A DNA stretch of 64,000 nt, taken from assembly GCF_007713705.1 (NCBI RefSeq), contig NZ_VMSJ01000004.1, forward strand, positions 186,001 to 250,000. The letters are read 5' to 3'. The position numbers were made by a program, and so were the translations under genes. Positions 44,676-53,551 of the stretch are shown one piece after another (position 1 is the stretch's first letter; each line of letters begins with the position of its first letter). The stretch comes from Salinicoccus cyprini. GTDB taxonomy: Bacteria; Bacillota; Bacilli; Staphylococcales; Salinicoccaceae. The notes beneath the pieces are model-generated. The model did not search any database, was not told the origin of the DNA, and saw nothing but the letters and a program-made list of their open reading frames with translations.

Positions 44676-45773
44676 TCAGACTTCAATCAGATCTTTCTCA
44701 AGGTTCATCAAATTTATATGTCCATCTTCAGTGACGGCAATTGTGTCTTCTATCCTTATACCGAACTTATTGGGCAAATATATCCCTGGCTCGACTGAGA
44801 AGACCATTCCAGGTTCCAAAGCCTGATCATTATTCTGCATAATGTATGGTTCTTCATGTGGATTGATTCCTAACCCATGTCCAGTACGATGGTTGAAATA
44901 CGCGCCATAACCATGGGAACGAATGATACTCCTTGCCGCTTCGTCTATTTCACCCGCTGTTATTCCAGGCTTTATAAGGTTGACGGCATGCTGCTGGGCT
45001 TCTTTTACTATTTCATAAGCCTTTCTTGCTTCATCCGATATGTTGCCTACAGCCACAGTTCTGCATATATCACCGACATAACCATCTATTATGCAACCAA
45101 AATCAATGACGACCAGTTCTCCTGCAGCTATCTTCTTTGCACCTGCTCTGCCATGCGGACTTGCGCCTCTTGGACCTGAAGCAACGATAGTTTCGAATGG
45201 TGTTCCAGCAGACCCTCTCTTTTTCATTTCGTATTCCAGTTGTGCAGCAATTTCGACCTCCGTAATGTCCGGCTTGATAAACGGAAGCGTTGCTTTAAAA
45301 CTATCCTCTAATACTTTTGCAGCATTCTGCAGCTCAGTAATTTCCTGATCCTCTTTTATTAATCTGAGAGAGTCGATCAGATGATCTGCATTCGTCAATT
45401 CACAGCCAAGTGATTGAAATACTCGATATTCTGTCACCCTACAATTACTGTATTCAACACTTGCTCTAAAATCTTCTTGGGGCAGTACTGCCTTTAATTG
45501 CTGCAGCGCACCTTCAATACCTTCTTCGTCCTTATAGCTGATCACATTATTTTCAAATACCGCTTTGAACTTATCTTGTTCCACTTCTGGTACAAGTGAA
45601 TGAATTTCTCCATTTCTGAGGATTACTAAAAATGTTACTCTTTCACTCTGCTTAATCTTCAGGCCAGTGAAGTAGAGCATGTTAGGTCCTGGAACTATGA
45701 AAGTGGTATCCACATCATTCTGGCGCATCAATGTCAATAGCTTGTTCATTGCTGTATCATTAATTTGCATCAT
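44676..45773 (-). CDS. M24-family metallopeptidase (Xaa-Pro dipeptidase/aminopeptidase-like)
   Basis: 365 residues. N-terminal creatinase-like domain (1-130) with PGPNMLYFTGLKIKQSERV, then the pita-bread domain. Metal ligands are all present: Asp in LVVIDFGCIIDGYVGD and the second Asp in GDICRTVAVG, His in HGLGINPHEEPYI, Glu in FSVEPGIYLPNKFG and Glu in RIEDTIAV. The family includes prolidases and creatinase-type amidohydrolases. In this operon it may split an open-ring or dipeptide product from a hydantoin-like substrate. AAGGAGATG overlaps the first of two tandem ATGs, so the start could be 45773, 45770 or a later Met. Confidence 0.88.
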   Translation of the reverse strand: MMQINDTAMNKLLTLMRQNDVDTTFIVPGPNMLYFTGLKIKQSERVTFLVILRNGEIHSLVPEVEQDKFKAVFENNVISYKDEEGIEGALQQLKAVLPQEDFRASVEYSNCRVTEYRVFQSLGCELTNADHLIDSLRLIKEDQEITELQNAAKVLEDSFKATLPFIKPDITEVEIAAQLEYEMKKRGSAGTPFETIVASGPRGASPHGRAGAKKIAAGELVVIDFGCIIDGYVGDICRTVAVGNISDEARKAYEIVKEAQQHAVNLIKPGITAGEIDEAARSIIRSHGYGAYFNHRTGHGLGINPHEEPYIMQNNDQALEPGMVFSVEPGIYLPNKFGIRIEDTIAVTEDGHINLMNLEKDLIEV

Positions 45774-45777
45774 CTCC

Positions 45778-46449
45778 TTAAAGAAGCTCGGATAGAATTT
45801 TTACCATCAGCGTATTTGATAGTATCACCGGTATGGTCACTTCGGCTGAAACTGCTTCCTTCATTTCCTCCGTGTATCCCATGCAATCCATCAGTATAAA
45901 GTCGGCTTTGCTTTGTTCAAGGTCTTTGGCTGACGCAATGATTTGATCCAGATCCAAGTAGGGAGAGGCACTTGCTATCAATGGATTCAATCCATATACT
46001 TTCCACTTATCTTCCATCATTGACCTCTGGTTTTCATGTGGAATTAATAAGCCCATTTTTCGATGCTTGGCAATATTACTGATTACAGGAGATATGAGCT
46101 GATCTGGCAGATACAAGTTCGAAGTTTTTAGCACAATATCAGGAAAACTGCCCGTACATAGCAAAAGTATGTGCTTATATCCTCTTTTTTCAGCATTCTG
46201 AATGATGTTCTGCAAGTGGTCTTCGACAACCTTTGCATTTAATTCAATGGAATGTTCATCATCCACTCTGGAAACAAGCACTTCATCATGGGGCTTATAG
46301 GTAGAAATCAAGGACATTTCATGATCACTCAGATCATCTAATACACCTATCTGTTTTACAGTAATGTCGTCACCCAGATAGCGTTCCATTATTGGACTGA
46401 TATCTTTTCTTGGCGACCTGCCAATTGTGATTGCAAGCAAATTGGTCAT
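45778..46449 (-). CDS. AroM family protein
   Basis: 223 residues. It starts LLAITIGRSPRKDISPIMERYLGDDI, the characteristic opening of AroM proteins, continues with HILLLCTGSFPDI near 95 and GLLIPHENQRSMMEDKW near 130, and ends SAEVTIPVILSNTLMVKILSELL. The fold resembles the aspartate/glutamate racemase superfamily (Cys in LLLCTGSF and LMDCMGYTEEM), so it may be a second racemase- or isomerase-like enzyme. AroM has no established reaction; the name reflects its position in the E. coli aroL region. It overlaps the upstream gene by 4 bp. Confidence 0.85.
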   Translation of the reverse strand: MTNLLAITIGRSPRKDISPIMERYLGDDITVKQIGVLDDLSDHEMSLISTYKPHDEVLVSRVDDEHSIELNAKVVEDHLQNIIQNAEKRGYKHILLLCTGSFPDIVLKTSNLYLPDQLISPVISNIAKHRKMGLLIPHENQRSMMEDKWKVYGLNPLIASASPYLDLDQIIASAKDLEQSKADFILMDCMGYTEEMKEAVSAEVTIPVILSNTLMVKILSELL

Positions 46450-47558
46450 TGGTTCAGATCACCTTCTTCAAAGACATCGCCAATATATTTGAGTATTTCT
46501 TTATTCAATATTTGTTCCACAACTTCGTAGTTCGACTTCAACCTCATTCCACTGCCGAGGATCAAATTATCTCTGGATGTATATACAACCGTAAGTTCTT
46601 GTCCGTTCCGCAATTGTGCACTCGTAATCGGATCTCCACTCTCGCTTTCGAAGGTCATCAATAGATCAGGAAAAGTAGCAAGTCTCTGACCAGAATCATT
46701 TTCACATGTCATGTACTCATTCCATATCGTGAGTTCGAATTTTTCTTCCCCCGAATTGATTACGACTTTGCCAAGATCAAAGCCGTCTACTGTTTCAAAC
46801 ACCAATGACTCGACTGCGCCCTTGCACACTATCTTTCCTTTTAGAACTTCTACTACCTTATCTATTTTTTCCGCACTGCTATTACCATACTGGTGGGCGA
46901 CACCAACATCGTAGGCCTGCGATAGGGCATTGACCGCTCCGTTGGATGCCAGATAGTTCTTTGTTACGGGATTTCTCGCTACCGCAACAAATCCACCTGC
47001 TGAAATTGAAGCCTGCCTGACCAGCTTTGAAGCAGTATCCAGACTGCCTTGTATCGTCTGGCTCAACCGGAAGTCAGTACCCGGCCTGCCGCCTACGGCT
47101 GTCTGGAAAGATTCATAATCCTCTATAATGTTCAATTGCATCGATCCCATGATTCCGGTAGGATGTGCCCGCCCGTTACAGGAAACATCAAGGATGGGAA
47201 TGCCTGTTACAGCTGATTGGAAAAAGCCATTGACTGTTGCAATGCCTCCATTTTCATTTGTAATCATTGCTTTAGGTTTTCTGCCAGTCACCTTCTCAAT
47301 CAGTTCAATGGTTTCTACATAATCAAGCGGTTGCACAAACTGATCTTTAGCAGCAGGCGCACCTACAGCGGACACAGTAACAATCATATCGTCATCTTCC
47401 AGTTCGTCCAGAGCAAGCAGGCTTGGCTGTCCGATCTCAAATGCCAGCTTTCCCATTTTCAATCCTTCTTTGATGGCACCACCGCCGCCACCTCCCAGAA
47501 TGCTCCCGCCTATAACTAGAGGCTTAATCATATCAGGTTCTAACGCTTTTAGTCTCAT
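46446..47558 (-). CDS. DUF917 family protein (hydantoinase/thiohydantoin desulfurase-related)
   Basis: 370 residues. It begins with IKPLVIGGSILGGGGGGAIKEGL, the glycine-rich opening of DUF917 proteins, then MIVTVSAVGAPAAKDQFV near 58, ENGGIATVNGFFQSAVTGIPILDVSCNGRAHPTGIMGSM near 100-140 with Cys and His possible ligands. The C-terminal part (about 285-370) is a small beta domain like that of S-methyl thiohydantoin desulfurase. Such proteins occur beside hydantoinases and act on cyclic amide or nitrogen heterocycle compounds. The actual reaction here is unknown. GGGGAGG precedes ATG. Confidence 0.85.
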   Translation of the reverse strand: MRLKALEPDMIKPLVIGGSILGGGGGGAIKEGLKMGKLAFEIGQPSLLALDELEDDDMIVTVSAVGAPAAKDQFVQPLDYVETIELIEKVTGRKPKAMITNENGGIATVNGFFQSAVTGIPILDVSCNGRAHPTGIMGSMQLNIIEDYESFQTAVGGRPGTDFRLSQTIQGSLDTASKLVRQASISAGGFVAVARNPVTKNYLASNGAVNALSQAYDVGVAHQYGNSSAEKIDKVVEVLKGKIVCKGAVESLVFETVDGFDLGKVVINSGEEKFELTIWNEYMTCENDSGQRLATFPDLLMTFESESGDPITSAQLRNGQELTVVYTSRDNLILGSGMRLKSNYEVVEQILNKEILKYIGDVFEEGDLNQ

Positions 47559-47597
47559 CGATTCCTCCCCTTTCCCGTCTTTCTTCAGATGGTTATG

Positions 47598-48533
47598 CTA
47601 CTTCTCTCCGAGTGTCTGAAGGTGGGCCATTGAACCATATAACTTGCGCAATTTCTCATATTCTTCTGCATCGTGGAAGAAAGCCTTTTGCTTACCAAAC
47701 TGTTTAGCTGCTTCCACCGAAAACCTCGCCGCTTCTTCCACATCATTCAATTGGGAGGCACCACTTCCACTCCCCGGTACTGCTACTCCTGAAGTGATAG
47801 CAAGACCAACCACAGGTTTATCAGTAGCGGTACACGGTTGTAGAATACTATTGATATGATATACATCGTTACCATATGGGGTAATATCCTGCATGGTTAT
47901 TGGTAGTACAGAGGCTGGTTTGCCTGTAACGTTCTGTAAAATATCAATCAGTGTTTCACTCACTCTGAGAATGTACCCTTCCTTGACAGTCGGTGAAATG
48001 CATATTCCTCTGAAGTTGGTAATCCGGTTGCCTTTCGTAGCATCGATGGTTATGATTGCATCCATTTCATCATCAATCTCGTGCTGGTTCATTACGGTCA
48101 TATCCACTGAAGAGCCCATGAATGGCACAGGATCATGCGGTATGGTAGGTGCATTGGGATCGACATGGGTTGCGATAATGACATCGCCTTCCAAACTCTC
48201 TCCATTATTCTTCATATCGACAATCTTCAATGCCGAAGTCAGCGCGGCTAATGCTCCATCACCATCCGAAACAAAGCCAATCTGTTCAGGTCTCGCCCCT
48301 ATTCCTCCAAGCCTTCCGATAATACCCAGTGTTGGAGCTTCTCCTCCTGCTGCTTTTCCATTAGTGCCAGGAATTTTGATTTTTAGAAAATCGGTACCCC
48401 CATCATCCTCTCTGATTTCAGTTACTGTAATCTCCTTATGCCCATAAGAATTGAATAGATTTGCAATCTGCTCACCATTTGCGTCAGGTCTGTCTAATTC
48501 TTTGAATATTTTCAGGACAAGTTCATGCAACAT
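47598..48533 (-). CDS. DUF1177 domain protein
   Basis: 311 residues of the DUF1177 family, whose activity is not established. Conserved features: GIIGRLGGIGARPEQIGFVSDGDGALAALTSALKI near 90, IATHVDPNAPTIPHDPVPFMGSSVDM near 135, NQHEIDDEMDAIITIDATKGNRI near 158 and GLAITSGVAVPGSGSGASQLNDVEEAARF near 255. The pattern of His, Asp and Glu suggests a metal-dependent hydrolase or peptidase, reminiscent of M20/M42 enzymes. It is first gene of the six-gene hydantoin-type operon, with AAGGAGG before ATG and an IclR-type operator in the leader. Confidence 0.83.
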   Translation of the reverse strand: MLHELVLKIFKELDRPDANGEQIANLFNSYGHKEITVTEIREDDGGTDFLKIKIPGTNGKAAGGEAPTLGIIGRLGGIGARPEQIGFVSDGDGALAALTSALKIVDMKNNGESLEGDVIIATHVDPNAPTIPHDPVPFMGSSVDMTVMNQHEIDDEMDAIITIDATKGNRITNFRGICISPTVKEGYILRVSETLIDILQNVTGKPASVLPITMQDITPYGNDVYHINSILQPCTATDKPVVGLAITSGVAVPGSGSGASQLNDVEEAARFSVEAAKQFGKQKAFFHDAEEYEKLRKLYGSMAHLQTLGEK

Positions 48534-48605
48534 GTGAAGTCCTCCTTCATATGATTTAAAGCAAAATAATAAAACTAATTATTCAGAATTTATAGGATGA
48601 ATAAT

Positions 48606-48672
48606 GGTTCTTAATGAGAACCAGTTGTTCTTAATATGTTTCGATTATACAGCTACACTTTATTCAATGCAA
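48606..48672 (-). promoter_or_regulatory. Promoter of the DUF1177 operon with IclR-type operator
   Basis: Minus strand: -35 TTGCAT (48667-48672), 17-bp spacer, -10 TATAAT (48644-48649). Downstream of the start point lies the perfect palindrome GGTTCTTAATGAGAACC (48606-48622) and a further half-site TGTTCT (48626-48631). The same arrangement is found before hyuA. Confidence 0.83.
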
Positions 48673-48711
48673 TAGTTTACTGAAAAATCAAAGTATTCTT
48701 GTCAATCAAAA

Positions 48712-48747
48712 TAAAAAGCACAAACTACTAATAGTGTAGTTTGTGCC
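48712..48747 (-). terminator. Terminator of the hyuA-hyuB-iclR operon
   Basis: Stem GGCACAAACTAC / GTAGTTTGTGC on the minus strand with a 7-base loop, then CTTTTTATTTTG, 16 bp after the iclR stop. Confidence 0.92.
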
Positions 48748-48762
48748 TGATACCAAGAATAA

Positions 48763-49530
48763 TTAAAGGTAATTATCTTTATCAAAAATACTTATGATTT
48801 CTGTTATTTTTTCTGTCGATTCCATCAGCATGGCAAGAATCGTCTGCCTGTTATCTTCATTTATTCTATAGACTGGCCCAGCTATCGTCAGTGAAGCCAG
48901 GATCTTCCCTTCAGAGTTGAATAACGGGGTACTGATTCCGAATACATCATCGGAATATTCTCCTTCTGTATAAGCCCATCTGCGAGATTCTATTATCCTA
49001 AGGTCCTTGAGCAGATCTTCTTTTTCAGTAGTGGATTTTTCGGTCATTTTTTTCAACCCTTGGGCTATGATCTCATTTTGCTGCTCTTCTGACAAAAATG
49101 CCATAATCGACTTGGCTGAGGCTCCCAAGTACAGAGGGGTCCGCGTCCCTTTCGAAACTGCAAACCTGATATTACTTGAACTTTCCGCTATTTCAACAGT
49201 GACACCCTCATACCCTTCTTTCCATGTCAGGAATACCGATTCCCCAGTCCTTTCACTCAATGCTTCCATTATCGGCAGTATCAGGTCGGACATTTTATTC
49301 TTGCTTCGATAGGCTGCAAGCAGAGGGGCGAGTCCTGGACCAAGTTCATATTTTTTTGAATCTGGATTCTGAGTCAAAACCTGCTTGTCTTCAAAAGTCC
49401 TCAGTATCCTATAGATGATGGTATGGTTTACTCCCATTTCTTTTGACAGATCCCTCAACCCCCATGAAGGATTCTCCTTCGTGAACATTGAAAGTACTTC
49501 AATTGCAAAACCTAAAGATTTTAACGTCAT
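48763..49530 (-). CDS. IclR-family transcription regulator of the hydantoin locus
   Basis: 255 residues from ATG at 49530 behind CAGAGGTAATG. Winged helix at about 1-65 (LKSLGFAIEVLSMFTKENPSWGLRDLSKEMGVNHTIIYRILRTFEDKQV in layout) and an IclR effector domain at about 75-250 with SGVSVF-like ERTGESVFLTWKEG near 95, YLGASAKSIMAFL near 135, and GIGISTPLFNSEGKILASLTIAGPVYRI-type VFGISTPLFNSEGKILASLTI near 195. It is last gene of its operon, 4 bp after hyuB, so it is auto-regulated with it. Its probable operator is GGTTCT-N5-AGAACC, present at both operon promoters and nowhere else that I saw. Confidence 0.92.
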   Translation of the reverse strand: MTLKSLGFAIEVLSMFTKENPSWGLRDLSKEMGVNHTIIYRILRTFEDKQVLTQNPDSKKYELGPGLAPLLAAYRSKNKMSDLILPIMEALSERTGESVFLTWKEGYEGVTVEIAESSSNIRFAVSKGTRTPLYLGASAKSIMAFLSEEQQNEIIAQGLKKMTEKSTTEKEDLLKDLRIIESRRWAYTEGEYSDDVFGISTPLFNSEGKILASLTIAGPVYRINEDNRQTILAMLMESTEKITEIISIFDKDNYL

Positions 49531-49534
49531 AGCA

Positions 49535-51217
49535 TTACCTCTGTTTATATCCAAATTGGTCTATGGCTTCCTCTTCAGTATAAAAGCCATTTTTAATATC
49601 CCTCTCAACCTTACCATATTCCCGGTCGGAAGGGTTACCGTATCCACCACCGGATGGTGTGACAAGATCGACCACATCGCCTTTGTCCAGACGGAGTCTT
49701 GTAGTCACACCTAGAGGACCTATGATATCTCCATTGCTCTTATGGACTTCAATATAGCTGGAAGCACCTTTTTCTCCACCTTTCATCCCCCATGGTTTAA
49801 ATTGATGTCTTCCGTAGGTCGCAGACAGATACTGGTTGTCACTCAAGATCTCATATGATCTAACAACACCGCGTCCACCGATATACTCTCCTGCACCACT
49901 GCTGTCTTTTCTGAAACCATAATTGTCGACAAGAACACCGTACTTTGCTTCAGCAACCTCTATCGGGACATTATACGTTTCACCATTCCCCATACAGAAT
50001 TGCCCACTTTGTCCGTCCGCTTCATTTGCTGCTCCCCATCCACCGACAGATGGTTCAACTATCAGAAAGTCTTCCCCATTATCTGGATGGGTACCGGCTA
50101 CGGTGACGGAACATACAGATAGGGAATGACCTGCGGGTAATTTTTCTGGGATTTCAGGTGCTAAAGCCTTCCAGATCAATTCTGCGCCACCCAACCTGGC
50201 CTCAAAGTTCATGGACACAGGTGCCGGTCGTTCAGCGGAAAGTATGGATTTTTCATCCGTTATGATCTTCAATGGTCTGAACAATCCTTCAGTAATATTG
50301 AACTGTGGCTGAACAATTGCCAGGTACATCACCCTTACACTGGCCAAGAGCCCAAAATAGGAACAGTTCACTGGATGGGCTACTTGGGGATGGGACCCTC
50401 TGAAGTCACAGATGAATTCATCCTCTGTAATCGTTACCTTAACTTTTATTTTGTAGGGTCCTCCTTTTTCCGGATCACCTTCTATATAATCCTCAGCCTC
50501 AAAAACGCCTTTGGGCAGTGAAGAAATGACTTGTTGGGAATATTCTTCTGAACTTGAAATCAAATCATTGATCACTTGTTCTATAGTCTCTTTCGAGTGG
50601 AGGTCACACAATTCTTTGAACCTTTTTTCTCCAGTTCTTAGAGCCGCTACTTGCGCCCACATATCTCCGATTGAGAATTGAGGTAGCCTGATATTGTCTG
50701 TAATGATTGTTTCTACACCTTTATTCAAAATGCCTGCATCAAACAGCTTCACCCCTGACAGCTGCAATCCTTCTTGATATATTTCACTGGAATCGCTTGT
50801 CAATGAACCTGGATTCTTGCCCCCGACATCTGTCCAATGCCCTTTATTCGCTGAAAAAGCTACCAGCTTGTTTTCATGGAATATAGGCATTACCAGACCG
50901 ACATCAGAGAGGTGTGATCCCCCACCGATGTAAGGATCATTGATAATGATGATATCCCCTGCTCTAAGGTCCTCACCGCCTTCGAACTTATCCAATACGG
51001 ATTTTACCATCGGACTCAGCATTCCGATAAATGATGTCACACCGTTGCCCTGGCTGATCAGATTGCCTTTGGCATCGGTCAATCCGCATGCATAGTCCAG
51101 AACTTCATAAATGATGGGACTCATTGATGTCCGGGCCAATGCAACAAACATCTCTTCACCAATGGACATCAGTGAATCCTTGATGATCTCCTTGACGTAT
51201 GGGTTTGTTCTAGTCAT
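49535..51217 (-). CDS. hyuB: Hydantoinase/oxoprolinase family subunit B
   Basis: 560 residues, normal for HyuB. Conserved stretches: SPIIYEVLDYACGLTDAKGNLISQGNGVTSFIGMLSPMV near 32-70, GDIIIINDPYIGGGSHLSDVGLVMPIF near 88 with Asp and His metal-ligand candidates, NKGHWTDVGGKNPGS near 118, DFRGSHPQVAHPVNCSYFGLLASVRVMYLA near 270 and VTPSGGGYGNP at the end. With HyuA it forms an ATP-dependent enzyme that opens a lactam or hydantoin ring. It overlaps hyuA by 8 bp, so subunits are made in equal amounts. Confidence 0.93.
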   Translation of the reverse strand: MTRTNPYVKEIIKDSLMSIGEEMFVALARTSMSPIIYEVLDYACGLTDAKGNLISQGNGVTSFIGMLSPMVKSVLDKFEGGEDLRAGDIIIINDPYIGGGSHLSDVGLVMPIFHENKLVAFSANKGHWTDVGGKNPGSLTSDSSEIYQEGLQLSGVKLFDAGILNKGVETIITDNIRLPQFSIGDMWAQVAALRTGEKRFKELCDLHSKETIEQVINDLISSSEEYSQQVISSLPKGVFEAEDYIEGDPEKGGPYKIKVKVTITEDEFICDFRGSHPQVAHPVNCSYFGLLASVRVMYLAIVQPQFNITEGLFRPLKIITDEKSILSAERPAPVSMNFEARLGGAELIWKALAPEIPEKLPAGHSLSVCSVTVAGTHPDNGEDFLIVEPSVGGWGAANEADGQSGQFCMGNGETYNVPIEVAEAKYGVLVDNYGFRKDSSGAGEYIGGRGVVRSYEILSDNQYLSATYGRHQFKPWGMKGGEKGASSYIEVHKSNGDIIGPLGVTTRLRLDKGDVVDLVTPSGGGYGNPSDREYGKVERDIKNGFYTEEEAIDQFGYKQR

Positions 51218-53264
51218 ATGATTTCACCTCAACTGTTAGAATAATATTGCCATACACATCAATATCCGCTTGCTGGTTTTCAAGAACCAATGTGGATGAA
51301 GTCTTTTCTTCTATGACTGCCGGCCCCTCTATTGAGTGACCTTCCCGAAGCAGATTCCTGTCGTAAATTTTTGTTTCTACCCATCCATGTTCCTTATAGT
51401 AGACATTTCTGGTTTCTTTTATGGTCTCTTCAATTCGCAGACCATTGGTTTCCAATTCTTTCAGATCCGGTTTTTCTATTTTACCAATAGTCGTCAGATG
51501 CATATTCACAATTTCAACTTCAGTATGCTCAAGCTTGAATGAGTAGGTGAATTCATGCATCTCATGGAACTTGAGTTTGGCTTCCTCTATGAAAGTTCCA
51601 TCCCATTCATCATTTTCAATAGGCATCTTCACCGTATGTTCTTGACCTTCATACCTTAAGTCGACAGATCTTTCGAACTCGATGGGGAATCTATCCAGAT
51701 TATTTTTGGAAAAGTCCTCTAAAGAAGCATTTTCCATATCAGTCCATTGCTTATTGATATCTTCAAAGTCAAGTGCGCTGAATTTTTTCAGATAGGTCTG
51801 TATGTTATCCTTTCTTGCATCCGACATAAGCATCCCCCAGGCAGAAAAAACTGAGGCAGCATGCGGAATAACAACTTTCTTGATCTTCAAATCTCTGGCC
51901 AACTCTGCAGCATGCATGGGGCCGCCTCCCCCGAACGCTATCATGGTGAAGTCCTGGGGATTGTATCCTTTTCGAACTGAAATCAATTTTAACGCATTGA
52001 GCATATTCGAATTCGCAATATCAATGATGCCCAAGGCTCCGTCTTCTGTTGAAGTTCCAAAAGGTCCTGCCACCTGCCTATCTATTGCTTCACGCACGTG
52101 TGAAAAATCAACATCACTATCAAAGTTTTTATCAGACAATCTGCCAATATATAGGTTTGCATCTGTAGTGGTTGCTTTTTCACCACCTTGTCCGTAAGAG
52201 ACCGGACCAGGGACCGATCCCGCAGACTGCGGACCGACTTTCAATGAACCCAGTTCATCAATCCATGCAATGGAACCCCCACCATTACCGATTTCCACAA
52301 TATCGACAACCGGTACTTTGATCGGATATCCTGCATACTTATCATTCTTCTCAATGTAGTAGTCTGTGGATACCTTCACGTTGCCTTCACTTATCAATGA
52401 GCATTTTGCTGTTGTTCCGCCAATATCAAAAGATATGATGTTGGATTCTCCTATGATTTCACCAAGTATGGCGGCGCCGTATACCCCTGCAACTGGGCCG
52501 GATTCCACTAGATTGAGCGGATACTTCTTGGAATCGGAAAAAGAAGTGATTCCACCATTGGATTGCATGATATAACGATTATTATTGGAAGTCTTACTGT
52601 TAAGCCGGCCATCAAGGCTATCGATGTAACTTTCCATTACCGGTTTTACATATGCATTCAGAACAGTTGTATTGGTTCGCTCGTACTCTCTCCATTCCTT
52701 GATCATTTCGTGGGAAGCAGTAACAGGCAGTTCCGGCCACTTCTCGTTGATCAGTTTCGTGATTTCAATTTCGTGTTCAGGGTTTTTATAGGCGTGCAAT
52801 AGACAGACGGCGATGGCCTCTACTCCCTCGTCTCTGAAGTGTTCAATGGCATCTATAACATCCTGTTCATTGAGCGTCTGCAACACCTCTCCTTTATAGT
52901 TCATCCGCTCCTCTACTTCCCATCTCAAATATCTTTCGACAAAAGGTTCAGGTTTTTTGTATTTGAAATTGTATAGATCTGGCCTGTTGCCTCTTGCAAT
53001 CTCAAGAACATCCCTGGTGCCCTTTGTCGTAATCAATCCAACCTTCGCCCCTTTTCTTTCCGTCAAAGTATTGATCACCACGGTGGACCCATGTATGAAC
53101 ATTTCAATCGACCCGTAATCCAGCCCCGATTGGGCCATGACATTCATGACACCGTCTTCAAAATTTGGTGGCGTTGTATGTGCCTTATCGAAAATAAAAT
53201 CACCATTATCGTCCAAATAAAGTAAATCAGTAAAAGTCCCGCCTATATCTGTTGTTACTTTCAT
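51210..53264 (-). CDS. hyuA: Hydantoinase/oxoprolinase family subunit A
   Basis: 684 residues. Actin-like ATPase subunit: TTDIGGTFTDLLYLDDNGD at the N-terminus, HGSTVVINTLTERKGAKVGLITTKGTRDVLEIARGNRPDLYNF near 60-100, FDIGGTTAKCSLI near 282 and FGGGGPMHAAELARDL near 450. A C-terminal domain follows (about 500-684). It couples ATP hydrolysis to ring opening carried out with HyuB. Which cyclic amide is used (5-oxoproline, an N-methylhydantoin or another) cannot be seen. Neighbouring genes suggest a 5-substituted hydantoin or thiohydantoin. AAAAGGAGG precedes ATG. First gene of its operon, under the IclR-type operator. Confidence 0.94.
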   Translation of the reverse strand: MKVTTDIGGTFTDLLYLDDNGDFIFDKAHTTPPNFEDGVMNVMAQSGLDYGSIEMFIHGSTVVINTLTERKGAKVGLITTKGTRDVLEIARGNRPDLYNFKYKKPEPFVERYLRWEVEERMNYKGEVLQTLNEQDVIDAIEHFRDEGVEAIAVCLLHAYKNPEHEIEITKLINEKWPELPVTASHEMIKEWREYERTNTTVLNAYVKPVMESYIDSLDGRLNSKTSNNNRYIMQSNGGITSFSDSKKYPLNLVESGPVAGVYGAAILGEIIGESNIISFDIGGTTAKCSLISEGNVKVSTDYYIEKNDKYAGYPIKVPVVDIVEIGNGGGSIAWIDELGSLKVGPQSAGSVPGPVSYGQGGEKATTTDANLYIGRLSDKNFDSDVDFSHVREAIDRQVAGPFGTSTEDGALGIIDIANSNMLNALKLISVRKGYNPQDFTMIAFGGGGPMHAAELARDLKIKKVVIPHAASVFSAWGMLMSDARKDNIQTYLKKFSALDFEDINKQWTDMENASLEDFSKNNLDRFPIEFERSVDLRYEGQEHTVKMPIENDEWDGTFIEEAKLKFHEMHEFTYSFKLEHTEVEIVNMHLTTIGKIEKPDLKELETNGLRIEETIKETRNVYYKEHGWVETKIYDRNLLREGHSIEGPAVIEEKTSSTLVLENQQADIDVYGNIILTVEVKSYD

Positions 53265-53279
53265 ATTGCGCCTCCTTTT

Positions 53280-53344
53280 GGTTCTTTAAAAGAACCATTG
53301 GTTCATATAATATTAATAATAGTATTGTTTCTGAAAATTATCAA
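53280..53344 (-). promoter_or_regulatory. hyuA promoter with IclR-type operator
   Basis: Minus strand: -35 TTGATA (53339-53344), 17-bp spacer, -10 TATTAT (53316-53321). Between the -10 and the ribosome site lies GGTTCTTTAAAAGAACC (53280-53296), a perfect palindrome except for its centre, plus a half-site GGTTC (53300-53304). The remaining stretch to 53551 is AT-rich and holds the NhaC gene's leader. Confidence 0.83.
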
Positions 53345-53551
53345 CAATTAAAAGTAAGCGTTATTTATTTTTTAGTAGGTTAAACTTCAAATGCAGTTAC
53401 TTTTTCAATACATACCAACGCAGTTAATCCACGACTGTACCTTTGGTTCTGAACAAAAAATTACTGAAGGAAAATTTATATTGCATATCACCGCATATTT
53501 ATTTAATATATATACATTTTATTTAATATTTATAAATATGGAGGTGCTTTT

